Shown: positions 36,808-47,050 of the stretch, in pieces
Numbering within the stretch: the first letter of the stretch is position 1
Layout of the letters: every line of letters starts with the position of its first letter
Assembly (NCBI GenBank): GCA_963693305.1
Contig: OY855911.1
Location: 28,500,939-28,564,938 of the forward strand
From: Meandrina meandrites
Taxonomy: Eukaryota > Cnidaria > Anthozoa > Scleractinia > Meandrinidae
DNA length: 64,000 bases
Direction: 5' to 3'
Translations under genes and position numbers: made by a program
The notes under the pieces: generated by a model
Told to the model about the DNA's origin: nothing
Seen by the model: the letters and a program-made list of their open reading frames with translations, nothing else
Databases searched by the model: none

Positions 36808-39800
36808 GGCACTGAGTGACTGACTGTACGAGTTCGCCGAGCCCGAAGAAGTGTGCTCTTGTAAGCGTGGAGTTCTACTTCTCTTTAGTCCAAAAGACAG
36901 CTGAAACTAGTCCGTTTAAATTGTGTTTGCTCTTTTCCTGATAAAGTGACAGTCAAACGAATAAATGAGTCAAATTTCCGGCCCAGTTTTCGTTTAACAG
37001 GGATTGATTACACTCGCTAGCGTTCCTTGTTTGCCGTGTTAAAGAGCTTAAATTGTGTGATATCCAAGCAACCAGAAATGTTCGCAAACAATTCTATGAG
37101 ATTTACGCAATGCAATTATTTCCCCAAGACAAAGCAAAGTGTTTTCATATTACTCTATTTTGATGAGTTTTAACTCTGTGTAGTTGCCGATAGACCAAAA
37201 CTTCTCGCCGATAGAAGCTAGCCCCTTAATTCGATTCCAGAGTTAATTCGATTTCTTATTTAATCGATTTTCTCCATTCGGCATCGATATGTTACCTAGG
37301 AGATAGGTGAGAAGAAAATGGAAAATCTCTAACAGCTGATATGTCTTAATGCACCACCCTTTTCTCAAAACAAACATTAAAAGAAATGTGTGTTAACCGA
37401 ATCAGGCCGTAATGCTCTTCAGGAAAGAAATTCTTAATAAAACACAATTTACAATAGGACACGAAATGCCGAAGAAGAGACCCAAAAAGTTTGGGGGAGA
37501 ATCAAGATCATAGTAGCAACGCAGATTTGTGGACGTGAGGAACTATAGATGTACTTTAGGTAGACTTTCCACTTTATTTGCTAAAAAAAATAGACAATTT
37601 TGTGAAAGAAAACTTTCCCAAACAAGGTAAATGTTTCAAAATTGATTAAACCGGAAAGATTACAATGCGACTGACAGGTTACTTTGACTTCCGAGAGATA
37701 CAAACACCAATTTTGCGGCAATAATGTCGACATTAAGTGATCTTTTATTTATTCCTTGCGGGCGTCATTGGATGACAGGCTTTCGTTTATCTATTGTGCG
37801 AAGTGGAACTCTAATTTTGTGTTGTTTGTTCTGTGTTCTAAATGCGGAATCAATCTGTTGCTGTTGTTTAAGTAGAGCAAACTCCATATCGCCAGCATAA
37901 CCGACGCATCTTCCGTATACAGTTTTTTCTTTGAATAAAGCCAGACGCCGGAGAAATAATGACAAAAATGGAAATGAAAACTTGTCTAGCATGTCTGATT
38001 TAACTTTTTTTTCTCTTTGGCATCACGTACTCGACGAAAGGTAATGAAATCTAGAACATTTCTGGTTTCAAGTCGCCTTCCTACACGTGCGCAGTACACT
38101 TACTCACTTCGAAGCTGTCTTTGAAGTCTTTAAATGCATTAAGCTGGTTTCCATGCTTTTAGTGCGTTTTTAATATTGACAGTAAGTTGCATTTAGTGGG
38201 GTTCTTTCGAACACTAAGTATTCACGTTCACATTTCTTAGATCGCGCGAAAACGCGTCACTTTGACTGAAAAACAAATGAAAGAAATGTGAAAGTTGAAA
38301 CACAAAATCTAGGCACCAAAATATCCTTTCACCTTAACTAAATTAAAAAACATCTACGAGTCTGCGATCACTTGTGAGACCTGAAGAGAGAGATGTTTTG
38401 AGCAAATAAACGCAATGAAGACTAATTGTGAAATTGTTTTCAAAAGGTGACACTACAATGCAAAAATTTTTATTTTTACCTTGAGTATTAACTGTTTGAC
38501 TGTTATTCGCTCTATCGACGGTGAGTAACTGAGCTCGCTATTCAGCTCAGCCCTACCACGACTTCGAGAAAGTATTGATTTTCTTAATGTCTCTTACTGC
38601 TGTTAATTATATTTTTTAGCCCTTCGCAAATCGATTGACCAAATAATGGAGATGTCCAAAAGAAGTTTATAAGAAAAATTGTGTCAATACACACGGAGCG
38701 GTATCTTTCTAATAAATTTTACCAGCAATTAGAGGTTTAGTTAATGTAAACGTGTAATTGTTAGATTTGGCAATTATTGGACAGTGACTGCTTTGTAAGT
38801 CTTGTGATGGCTTTATCGAGTTACGCGGCAGGCTGTTTTTTTTTCTTTCAGAGGAGTCAAAGCAAAGCATCGTATGTCTCAGGTAGTTCTTTTACTCCCA
38901 GAGCTACATTTGAGTCCATTTAAGTGGTTCTCACGTTGTGAAGTTTGTGTTAAAAGCGCTGGTCTAGCATTTCAATGAACTTAGTTGTACTTTTATGAAA
39001 TACAATCCAAGGTTTTTCTTGCTTGGAATTTCAGTCTGTGTAAAACTCAACTTGCAAAACTGATTGCACTTTTAATGCACGTCGGGCAGAATATGAGAAT
39101 AAACTGATAAAGGCTGATTCACAGTGGTTATCGTATACTGTCGGAAAAATAAACAAAAGGGCAAAAAATAGCGAATAAAGGAAGGGAGAAACTAGGGCAT
39201 GATGTCACCAACCGTATTGGGACCAGTTTTGAGTTCAGTATTGTCAGCTTTGTTTGACATAATTTGTGTTCCTTGGTTGTAATCAAGTTAAAGAGTGAAG
39301 ACTTGAGAATCCAGGCCTGCTATACAGGCAAGCGAAGCTAACAAACTCTTTTCTAGGACAGCATACTAACATCAGGATTATTTTTCAATTTTTACTATTT
39401 CCTTCTATCCACCATCTTTTTAATTTGTTTGTTTTCTCCCCGTTTCGCGCATTCAGAAATAACCCGCCCTGATTTAGATCGTTCATCTTCTTGCCAACTG
39501 TTGTCGCAAGTAATTAAGTTTTGCTTCAATAGATGGAGTTTTTAATAACACTTCTACCGGTAATGCGGGAATGGTAATTATAAGAAGGTCAAAGGAAACA
39601 TTATTTATTATATAAATTGCAGTCTTTGACAAGAATTTCCAGCCCTGAGAAAAGCCTCGATGGAACACATGTAAAATTACAATAATTTAACGTGCGATTA
39701 TATGGATGGCTTCAAAATTATGCTTGATACCATGTTTAACTCTGTACTTAAATTTGTTGTTGTATAGTAGTCGAAACATCAGTTCGGATCTTCGTCTGAA

Positions 39801-40068
39801 GTCTTAGGCAATCTTCGGGAATCTTCGGAAAATTTCGAAAAATGTTCGGAAACATTCGCATGACCTTCGGAATCGCGAGTTGAACGCTCGAAGAGAAATT
39901 TCGTATCCCTGCGCACCCGTGCATTGCTCCGTGCATAATTCTATATGTAATTGAGTTTGAAGTACGCCTTTAGGTGATTAGCTCAAAGCTATTATTGAAT
40001 TTTTTTTTTTCGTCCGGAGGTAACACTCAGATTTGCACTGATGTTAAATATATAGAGGATATTACAAT

Positions 40069-40193
40069 ATTACACGGGGGCGATATGATGTTCGAGTTCC
40101 AAAAAAAATATCCCACGAGTTAGCGCGAGTAACGAGTGAGATATTCGTTTTGCCAAGAGAACTTCAATTCAAATATTTGAGTCAACGTGTAAT
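40069..40193. mobile_element. Short palindromic MITE
   Basis: The ends are ATTACACG and CGTGTAAT. The centre is a near-perfect palindrome around ATATCCCACGAGTTAGCGCG. 125 bp, non-coding. Confidence 0.5.
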
Positions 40194-41289
40194 GTTCATT
40201 TTATTATACAGACATAAACTACGTACAGGAGTGAATCGAAAAAAAAAACTTCTAATACGTCTGGGGCACCCAACGGAGGATTTCCTAAAAATAGGTGTTA
40301 GGCAAGAGTTTTCTTTTGGCTAGTTGGGGATGATGAGTTGTTGTTGGTGCTGGGAAATGTATTTGGTCTGCTGGGAAAGTTATCTCTCTTGGAAGGGGCT
40401 GACACGGCATGGGAATGAAGCGAGCGCGGTTTCATATCTAGGATAAGTTGCCTTCCTTCGTCCGACGCAAATAGTTAGCTTCTACCACCACCACCCCCCC
40501 CCCCCCCAACACAACTCCCCCCTCCCCCACCCCCTCAATGAAGGTCTGAATTTGGACCTAGTGCCACACCCAACGTTTCATTCTGTCATGGTATATTTGG
40601 GTAGCCTTCTTCCTGGCTGGGAGATTTTCTGAGATCTTGCTGGGAAATGAAACTTCGTGCATGCTTTTGCTGGGAAGCTCTCCGCTTTTTCCCAGCAATT
40701 GAAAATAATGTCTAAAAAGCATGCATTTGCTTTTACTTAATTTGTAGCCAACACGTTCCCTGATGAATTCTAAGAAATTGCCCATTGGGTGCCCCTGATA
40801 CGTAAACTCTTGCATGCAGCTCTGCAGAAAGTCCTTGAACTGTTTTTGTCATGTGAAGGTTCCTTCTTCATGTTCGTAATTTCCTGCTCTTTAGTGAACG
40901 ATTTCCGGTCGGCTTTAGTCAACTTGACTTCTCTATCACTCCCAATCTTTCGACCGGCGTTTGACAACGTTTGCCAGTCGTACAATGGCGCGAAAGGATG
41001 TCATCGATGTCCTCAATAGTGAGGATATGGTAAATACGCCACTAGTTTCTAGATTCTCAGCTCTTAGTCTTGCCTTTGCTTTAGATTCTTCTCGTGCTCT
41101 GTACCGTGTGAAGTAGGTCTCTCATTTTCCCTTTTTTATTCATTCACTTCTTTTCAACGGCCTCTTCGACATCGAGTATTTTACTGTCGAATGTCCCATC
41201 CATTGATGAGATCTTATTCATTGGAAGCACTAAAAACAAACAAAGAAAGAGTCGACACTGTTCGTTTAATAAACTTGGTAGGTAGGTAA

Positions 41290-41578
41290 AGTCTGCATAC
41301 GAGCTTAGTGGCCCATCAGGCCGGAGCTTATCCCGGTTTCCGTAGCATGAAGCGACTAGGAGTATTTCTACTCCCTCCTGGATGGGATGCTAGTCCATCG
41401 CAGGGTTACCCCCAGCAGTTAATTCGCCGGTACCCATTTATACACCTGGGTGGAGAGAGGCACTATGAGAGTAAAGTATCTTGCCCAAGAACACAACGCA
41501 GTGCCCCGGCCAGGGCTCGAACCCGGACCGCCAGATCCGGAGTCCAGCGCACTAACCATTAGGCCACCGCGCCTCCCT
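41290..41578 (-). mobile_element. tRNA-derived SINE
   Basis: On the minus strand, GGAGGCGCGGTGGCCTAATGG (A box) is followed by GGGTTCGAGCCC, a perfect B box, then by the same body as the copy at 31462 (GTGTATAAATGG, CATCCCATCCAGGAGGG). About 289 bp. It is better preserved than the 31.5-kb copy. Confidence 0.85.
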
Positions 41579-42057
41579 TGACAAGGTCTGAAAAACACTT
41601 ATGTCCAGGATTGAACGCAAGTGTTGTTTAAACGTACTTCATGTTTGACTGGGTTTTTTGACATTTCCATATTACTTCATCGTTGTTCATATTTGACAGA
41701 ACTAGGTGTGTTTTGGTGAACTTTAATTAATGAGGACATTTCGTGATGCCTTTCATAAAGAACGTGCATCTCATTAGCGTTCATTCCTGGACATATCTGG
41801 AGAAATGCCCCACATTTCTAAGAGATGAGTCTCGTATCCCCATCTAGACAATCTCAATAACGATCACAAATATTGAATTTTAATTTTAGTATTTCCTGTA
41901 TTTTCAGGTGATTTTGTGTTTATTTTCCATCCATCCATTCAAACCAGCCGTTTTCTCGTTAATAACATATCGTATTGCTATGAATCACTTTGTTATTCGA
42001 TATACATGTAAACGCCTCACGCACGGGAAATGTAAACAGTCCCTTCTAGAATTATCG

Positions 42058-42200
42058 TAGAAGCAGAAACTTCGAAGACAAAAATTTAGTCAAAACATTT
42101 TACGCTGTTTTCCCAGCTCAAGTACGCAGAGGTTGATTAATTTACTGTCTACAAAATACAAAGAGATCAGTCCAATTTTAGAACTCACCTCCCAGTTCTG
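42058..42200. mobile_element. Left-end remnant of a large TIR transposon
   Basis: The block TCCCAGCTCAAGTACGCAG and AATACAAAGAGATCAGTCCA matches the left end of the element at 54126-55309 in the same orientation. With the right-end fragment at 53928-53990 it may bracket an older element into which later insertions, including the Polinton, were placed. Confidence 0.5.
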
Positions 42201-42668
42201 CTCGTTTAACCAACCATCAAATACGTGCGTCACAATAACGTAATGCCTTTACCCTACCTAGAGAGGAGCATGCCAACAGAAAGATATGCCACATGTTAGG
42301 TTCGTTGCAAAGGATAAGTAAACTTATAGTTTCAAATTAATGGAGCGTGGATACTAGCTCTCAAATATATGCCTCTGGAGACTACCATTGAATCGCGTGA
42401 TTTAACATGGTTAACGACATTGAACTTCAAGACTTATGAGAGATAACAAAGAAATTTTCAAAACTTTTTGATAATGAAATTTTTAAAACCATTTAATTAA
42501 TAGCTAGTCTACCGCGCCCTTGTTGAGCCTCACTTTTTTTAATCCGCAAATGACAAATGCACAGTATGTTCGAAATGCAAGCGCCTCTCATACTTTATGA
42601 AAATATTTACAACAATTTACATTTCTATGACTAGCTATTCGAGATAACATCAAACATTAGCGCCCAGC

Positions 42669-42840
42669 TTAGCTTCCTATTGTTTTGATCACTGCATTGA
42701 AGAACTCCTCGGGCGATGCGTCAGTTCTCGATCGACTGGTTCCTTTGAAGGATTGGGATGCATGACAACCTGTCCACCATTCGAAAAACACGCAAATGAA
42801 TGATGCAGTTTCAAGGTACCAAATTTTGGGTTTGTTTCAT
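42669..42840 (-). pseudogene. Unknown ORF fragment, copy A
   Basis: The minus-strand frame reads YLETASFICVFFEWWTGCHA, then FKGTSRSRTDASPEEFFNAV, then IKTIGS and stop. The frame breaks upstream. Against copy B several differences are silent or conservative, and one is an in-frame 6-bp deletion. No family is recognised. Confidence 0.35.
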
Positions 42841-43472
42841 GTCTCGCAACTTCGTGATCCAAACTCGCGTTTTTGAACCCTGAAGCTTAATATGGGTTTT
42901 CCAGTTGGTTTAGTTATCATTGCTAGTATTTCCTCGTTAACATCTCGCAGTGATACTAAAATGTTTTTACTGTTTAGAACTTTTGAATCCGTACTTTACT
43001 ATTCATTTAAACCATCTCAAGTACGAGAAATGAATTGCAAGGGCTAAGTAAATTTATAATTTCAAATTAATGGAACATGGATAATAGCTTCTAGAGACTC
43101 CCGATGGAATCACGTGATTCAATATCGGTTAAGGAGATATGGCGCCGCCATTTCGTCCTCGCTGTTTCAAGGCCAAGACGACGGACGGAATACATTTAAC
43201 TTTAATTTTCGAAGTTAGCTCCCCCGTACTCTAAACAAATATTTAACTGACCAACTGGAAAAGAATCGCTACTCATGATCATTAGGTGGAAGTATAGCTT
43301 CGTAATAAAAACTGAGATAGGTCGATTAGCTATCATATCAGCCATAAATGAAAAATTGGACAGTATGTTCGAAATGAAAGCTCTCTTCTTTGAAAAACAG
43401 AAAAAGCCTCTCATACTGTGTAAAAATATTTACAACAATTTAAATTGCTATGGCTAGCTATTCGAGATAACA

Positions 43473-43700
43473 TCAAACATTAGTGCTTCTTATTGTTTTG
43501 ATCACTGCATTGAAGAACTCCTCGGGCGATGCGTCAGTTCTCGATCGACTGGTTCCTTTGAAGGATTGCGATGCATGACAATTTGTCCACCATTCGAAGA
43601 ACACGTACACGCAAATGAATGACGTAGTTTCAAGGTAGCAAATTTTGGGTTTGTTCCCTTTAATTGCCACTTCGTGACCCAAAACTCGCTGTTTTGAACC
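43473..43700 (-). pseudogene. Unknown ORF fragment, copy B
   Basis: The same frame as copy A is open for about 70 codons, including YLETTSFICVYVFFEWWTNC and FKGTSRSRTDASPEEFFNAV. It could be a terminal exon of an unknown gene or a transposon-borne ORF. No partner exon or domain is recognised. Confidence 0.35.
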
Positions 43701-43883
43701 CTGAAGCTTATATGGGTTTTCCAGTTGGTTTAGTCAGCATTACCAGCATTAATAAGCGTTAATATAACATCCCGAAGTGATACTTAATTGTTTTTACTAT
43801 TTAGTACTTTTGAATCCGTACTTTGCTATTCAGTAAAACCGTCTTACGTACGAGAAATGAAAAGAGAGGCTCTTCTAGAATTA

Positions 43884-44241
43884 CAGTCGAACCCCTATTA
43901 TGCGGCCACCCATTAACCGGCCAGCTCCTATTAAACGGCCAATTGTTAAAGTCCCGAAACTGCCGTCAGTAAAATACTGTAGAAAAAACCTTTATTTAGA
44001 GGCCACTTCGATTTTAAAGCGGCCAGCAAGAGTGTAATAAACAAAGTTCGGCCTTTGTCTTCAATAAGCTCTGACAGAGTCTAGTGTAGAAAGTAACTAC
44101 TAAGAAATTAATTCAAACATAAGTTTGCTGCGGTCGTCTTTGCGTGATTCCGTGATTAATTTTCATGCTATTGTGTATTGAAAATAAATAAAGTGACCTT
44201 TCCAAAAAGCCTTTATGCTAATTTATTAATTATTTTTATTG
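43884..44241. mobile_element. TTAAGCGGCCA-family MITE, copy A (truncated)
   Basis: It starts CAGTCGAACCCCTATTATGC and shares GTCAGTAAAATA, AGTGTAATAAAC and AAAGTGACCTT-type blocks with the copy at 59480-59877. Its right end is not found before the Polinton. A short relative is in the centre of the inverted repeat at 53934-54172. Confidence 0.6.
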
Positions 44242-44246
44242 GGACA

Positions 44247-45375
44247 AGCAGGTATGAAAGGCCGCAGTCAAGACAGAATTTTGAAATCTGACCGAGGAAA
44301 AATCAAATTCTCCCTTAATTACTCGACAAAATTTTCTCGTACCCTCCCAAGATAAAAATCCTCGATAAATTCTATGTATTCATGAAAGTGAAATTTAGGT
44401 TTAAAGAAATCTTTCATGATTAATAAGTATGGAGAAACAGACCGTAAAACAGTTGAAGGCTCTCGCCAAAGAGCGAGGTATCAAAGGTTATTATAGAATG
44501 CGTAAAGCCGAGTTGATCGAGGCGTTAGAGGAGGAGAGTGAGATTTTTTACTCGGCGAATGAACAGACTGCACCGGAGGTCGATATCCCGATTTACGCAC
44601 CATCGAGAGTAACGCAGATGAGGAATCTTGCAACTGATTTGGCAGCGCCCGTAAAGAGTGTAATAAACAGGTTTACGGGTTGGTTATTAAATTATATCCC
44701 TGAACCTATCAAAAGCGCAGTGAATGAAAGAGTCGAAAACCTGAAGGAGAGAGTAAACAGTATTTTTAGGAGACAGGAAGATCACCAAGAACCTATAGAG
44801 GATGTAAATTCACCTGAAGAGGATAACCTAACACCCAGAGAGCACAAGACAGCTATAAAGGGTTATTTCAAAACGTTCAGAGTTAACGGAGTGGACGGCA
44901 TGGATGAGAAGACGTTTATGAATAACGTAAAACCGAGGGTTATAAATCTCATAAAGAGTAAGGGATCGATCAAAGTCAAGTTAATTCTCACCGTAAGGTT
45001 TACCAAAGAGAATCCCGCCACCGGTAACATCGACATTAATGTATACTCCTTCGCATCGAAAATGGAGATTGTGACAGAGTCAACCGATCTCTCTGATCTC
45101 TATAATACGATGACGAGTCGAATCTTTGAATTGATTCAGAATTTTAATAACAGAGGATCTGGTTGGCAATTCGACCGAGTCGAGCACCTTGACATCAACA
45201 TTAACCCGTACAATCCTCTGTCTGCATCTTCTTATATTGAGTTACCTAAAAGTTTGGCAAGGAAAAAAGCGATCATCAACGTACAGAATGAAAACGATAA
45301 TGAGTGTTTCAAGTGGGCGGTTACCTCTGCTGTGTTTCCTGCTAAAGAACACGGTGAGAGATTGAGTAAACAGAT
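44247..45375. repeat. Polinton left TIR (1,129 bp)
   Basis: It is the inverted match of 52799-53927, with equal length. All stretches compared by eye are identical except one base near the tip (AGCAGG against AGTAGG). It includes about 180 bp of non-coding end and the first 315 codons of the polymerase frame. Confidence 0.93.
44380..44419. promoter_or_regulatory. Inverted repeat upstream of the polymerase start (left TIR)
   Basis: TCATGAAAG and CTTTCATGA lie 22 bp apart, just before the ATG at 44429. A hairpin or dimeric protein site in the promoter is possible; function is inferred only from position. Confidence 0.4.
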
Positions 45376-45658
45376 TGATTGCGGTCAAGCCGATTCCGAC
45401 AAGAGAGATCGCGGTTGTGAAAGAGATCTCAGGAATCCATCCCCCCATTCGAGAGCCTTGCTCTGCTGTGAGATCCTTACTCTCCTCCGGTTCAGTTGCC
45501 TTCTCAGCATCACGTTTCATCTTCTCTTTCAACGCCTCCTTAGCCCTTCGGTTATACTCGGCGAGTCTCTTTCCTGCGGCGACCTTCTTGGGATCTTTCT
45601 CTTTTGTTTTAACGTTACTCTCAATAGGGGCCTTAGTGATCTGCTCAACATCTTCTGA
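44429..45658 (+). pseudogene. Truncated second copy of the polymerase B gene start
   Basis: A 409-codon frame. Its first 315 residues equal the N-terminus of the full polymerase: the SAP-like helix pair beginning MEKQTVKQLKALAKERGIKG and the spacer after it. Beyond the TIR boundary at 45375 it reads antisense through the 139-residue membrane-protein gene for about 94 codons, which is probably meaningless sequence. No exonuclease or polymerase motif is included. It keeps the same upstream sequence as the real gene, so it may be transcribed. It is best explained as a by-product of TIR extension. Confidence 0.75.
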
Positions 45659-45661
45659 CAT
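45242..45661 (-). CDS. Polinton small Lys-rich protein with one membrane segment (3' end replaced)
   Basis: 139 codons. Residues 1-65 are charged and Lys/Glu-rich with a helical RRAKEALKEKMKRDAEKA stretch. About 76-98 is a hydrophobic segment (ISFTTAISLVGIGLTAINLF) that could cross or insert in a membrane. From about residue 96 the frame enters the left TIR and reads antisense to polymerase sequence, so the last 44 residues are probably not original. It is the last gene of the leftward block. No family can be assigned; a basic protein with a hydrophobic tail could be a core or membrane-active virion component, but that is speculation. Confidence 0.55.
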   Translation of the reverse strand: MSEDVEQITKAPIESNVKTKEKDPKKVAAGKRLAEYNRRAKEALKEKMKRDAEKATEPEESKDLTAEQGSRMGGWIPEISFTTAISLVGIGLTAINLFTQSLTVFFSRKHSRGNRPLETLIIVFILYVDDRFFPCQTFR

Positions 45662-45718
45662 GTTTTAGTAATGTCAGAAGATGTCTTTAAACAGGTTTAG
45701 ATAGTTAAGCTTAAGAGT

Positions 45719-46006
45719 TTACACTGGTAAAAATATAAGATCATCCTCATCCATAAAAGCCCCGTGTCTCTGTACCTGATCCTTACTCATATTTATTATC
45801 ACTTCCCTTCCTTTGTCAAAAGCGATTGTGATTATTTTAGAGCCTTGCTCTGTGAAAGCGATGAGATCATTACCTCTAGAAAGATCCTCATGTCGGAATC
45901 TTATGGAGACGGCTTCCCTTTCACCAATGGCTGAAAAGAACTTTTCTCTCTGTTCTTCAGAAATGTTCACTCTGTGTTCAACGTAACGTACCTTATCTTG
46001 GGACAT
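45719..46006 (-). CDS. Polinton small conserved protein, unknown role
   Basis: 95 codons with the core VNISEEQREKFFSAIG, then VSIRFRHEDL, then NDLIAFTEQGSKI and VIINMSKDQVQRH. The succession of short repeated half-motifs resembles small Polinton proteins I know from cnidarian elements, where a hydrophobic C-terminal extension often follows; here the protein stops early without one. It lies 58 bp downstream of the nuclease stop codon's gene neighbour, in the same leftward block, and is preceded by an A/T-rich start context (TAAATAAAATG). No enzymatic motif is seen. Confidence 0.55.
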   Translation of the reverse strand: MSQDKVRYVEHRVNISEEQREKFFSAIGEREAVSIRFRHEDLSRGNDLIAFTEQGSKIITIAFDKGREVIINMSKDQVQRHGAFMDEDDLIFLPV

Positions 46007-46069
46007 TTTATTTAATAAGTGATTTTAAAGAATTCTTTAAAATCATTTTTTAATACTGATTAACCTTTA

Positions 46070-46456
46070 TTAATCAATCTTCACACCCTTCATTACCAAT
46101 TTACCGATAATGAAAGGCTTTAGATGCCAATAACAAACGTAGTGAGGGATTCTTATTAAGAGAACCCCTTCATCTCTGCACATCTCATCCTTCAAAGAGT
46201 CTTTCATAACTTGATACTCGAAATCTTCCACACATGAGTGAAATAGGGGAGTGAACCTTGAGTGCTGAACACCGTCGTACTCGAATGCCAAACCTTTACC
46301 TTTGGGGGTGACTATGTCAGGGTTATAACCGTCTAACTCGAGGTTCTGGTAAGTCCAAGGATTCTTCAACCAATCGGGTCTTACCGATTTGAACTCTTTT
46401 TTGAATAACTCTTGAAATATCTTTCTACACTTCTCTTCATATACTCCAAATGACAT
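46070..46456 (-). CDS. Polinton PD-(D/E)XK-type endonuclease
   Basis: 128 codons. ELDGYNPD (about 40-47) and AFEYDGVQHS (about 57-66), followed by KDEMCRDEGVLLIRIPHY, form the compact core of the Vsr/DUF559-like restriction-endonuclease fold that is common in large DNA viruses. E40, D42 or D47, and E59 with Q64 and H65 are the likely metal-site residues. The length fits a stand-alone nuclease domain. It may process replication or recombination intermediates; that role is inferred. The start is fixed by TTAACTAAAATG at 46456. Confidence 0.7.
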   Translation of the reverse strand: MSFGVYEEKCRKIFQELFKKEFKSVRPDWLKNPWTYQNLELDGYNPDIVTPKGKGLAFEYDGVQHSRFTPLFHSCVEDFEYQVMKDSLKDEMCRDEGVLLIRIPHYVCYWHLKPFIIGKLVMKGVKID

Positions 46457-46524
46457 TTTAGTTAACTATTAAGAAATGTTTAAAACAGGTTCCACAGTCT
46501 TATTTAGTCAAGCTTAACAGCCTA

Positions 46525-47028
46525 TTAAGAGTCTTCTTCATTATCTTGATTTTTGTTAGAATTCTCCTCACTCGGTCTTAACTTCACGTGCTTAGCGACC
46601 TTAAAGAGTCCGCTAGCTAACGCTACCAATCTTCCTCCCTTGAGTACCAAGAGACCTGCAAAGTTACTCAGTTCACGTTTAACGAGATCATCGTTCTTCA
46701 AATCTTCATTCAGTGCCTCCACATCATCCACGGGAATGACGTAGGAGATAAGAACGGATGCCGCAGAGATGGCTGACTCTACCAGACCACCGGTCACTCT
46801 CTTACCCATGACCGTCTTATAACGATTGAAGTACTTCTCCACACCCTTGGGGGAGAGTCTCTTAATATCTCCGAGGGACATCGCTTTACCGAGAAACTCC
46901 TCTGTCGATCCGAGGGAAGCGAGTATCGCGAGTGACTCTCTCTTCACTTCGAGATCGTCCTCGTCATCGAGGGTCTTATCCTCTTTAACCTCCGGTATCT
47001 CATCGATATAATCTTCAACGTTCGCCAT
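46525..47028 (-). CDS. Polinton conserved protein of unknown function
   Basis: 167 codons from the ATG at 47028 (MANVEDYIDEIPEV). An in-frame ATG 51 bp upstream would overlap the ATPase end, but 47028 follows the element's usual A/T-rich start context (AATTTAAAGATG) and is preferred. The N-terminus is acidic. The central part (LSPKGVEKYFNRYKTVMGKR, then GGLVESAISAASVLISYVIP) is helical and partly hydrophobic. The C-terminus is polar and Asn/Glu-rich. Similar proteins recur in cnidarian Polintons beside the ATPase, but I know no assigned function. Confidence 0.6.
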   Translation of the reverse strand: MANVEDYIDEIPEVKEDKTLDDEDDLEVKRESLAILASLGSTEEFLGKAMSLGDIKRLSPKGVEKYFNRYKTVMGKRVTGGLVESAISAASVLISYVIPVDDVEALNEDLKNDDLVKRELSNFAGLLVLKGGRLVALASGLFKVAKHVKLRPSEENSNKNQDNEEDS

Positions 47029-47050
47029 CTTTAAATTACTAAGTCTTCTT

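Larger units (their letters stand above)
36808..42057. other. Intergenic region
   Basis: The first few hundred bases should hold the SRCR gene promoter and 5' untranslated region. A small palindromic element (40069-40193), a C-rich stretch (about 40492-40533) and a SINE (41290-41578) are the only recognisable items. A short motif related to AATCTTCGG recurs at about 39805-39870. No gene could be supported. Confidence 0.45.
42305..43862. repeat. Two-copy tandem duplication
   Basis: A unit of about 735 bp (42305-43035) is followed by a second of about 825 bp (43035-43862). Shared blocks include TTTCAAATTAATGGA, CAGTATGTTCGAAATG, AATATTTACAACAATTTA, GCTAGCTATTCGAGATAACA and TGGGTTTTCCAGTTGGTTTA. 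Each copy holds a minus-strand reading-frame fragment, listed separately. Confidence 0.85.

Noticed and set aside
37765..37992. 75-codon minus-strand frame with a VYGRCVGYA motif
   Set aside because: It faintly recalls small mitochondrial assembly factors, but the paired cysteines of such proteins are absent and no partner exon was found.
41308..41562. 84-codon plus-strand frame
   Set aside because: It lies wholly within the inverted SINE and reads through its pol III boxes.
44242..44249. Initial impression that the Polinton lacks a target duplication
   Set aside because: Taking AGGTATG as the tip gives no match, but extending the ends to AGCAGGTATG and CATACCTACT leaves GGACA on both sides.
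45375..45668. Plus-strand frame of 97 codons in the Polinton
   Set aside because: It is antisense to the membrane-protein gene and lacks an independent start context.
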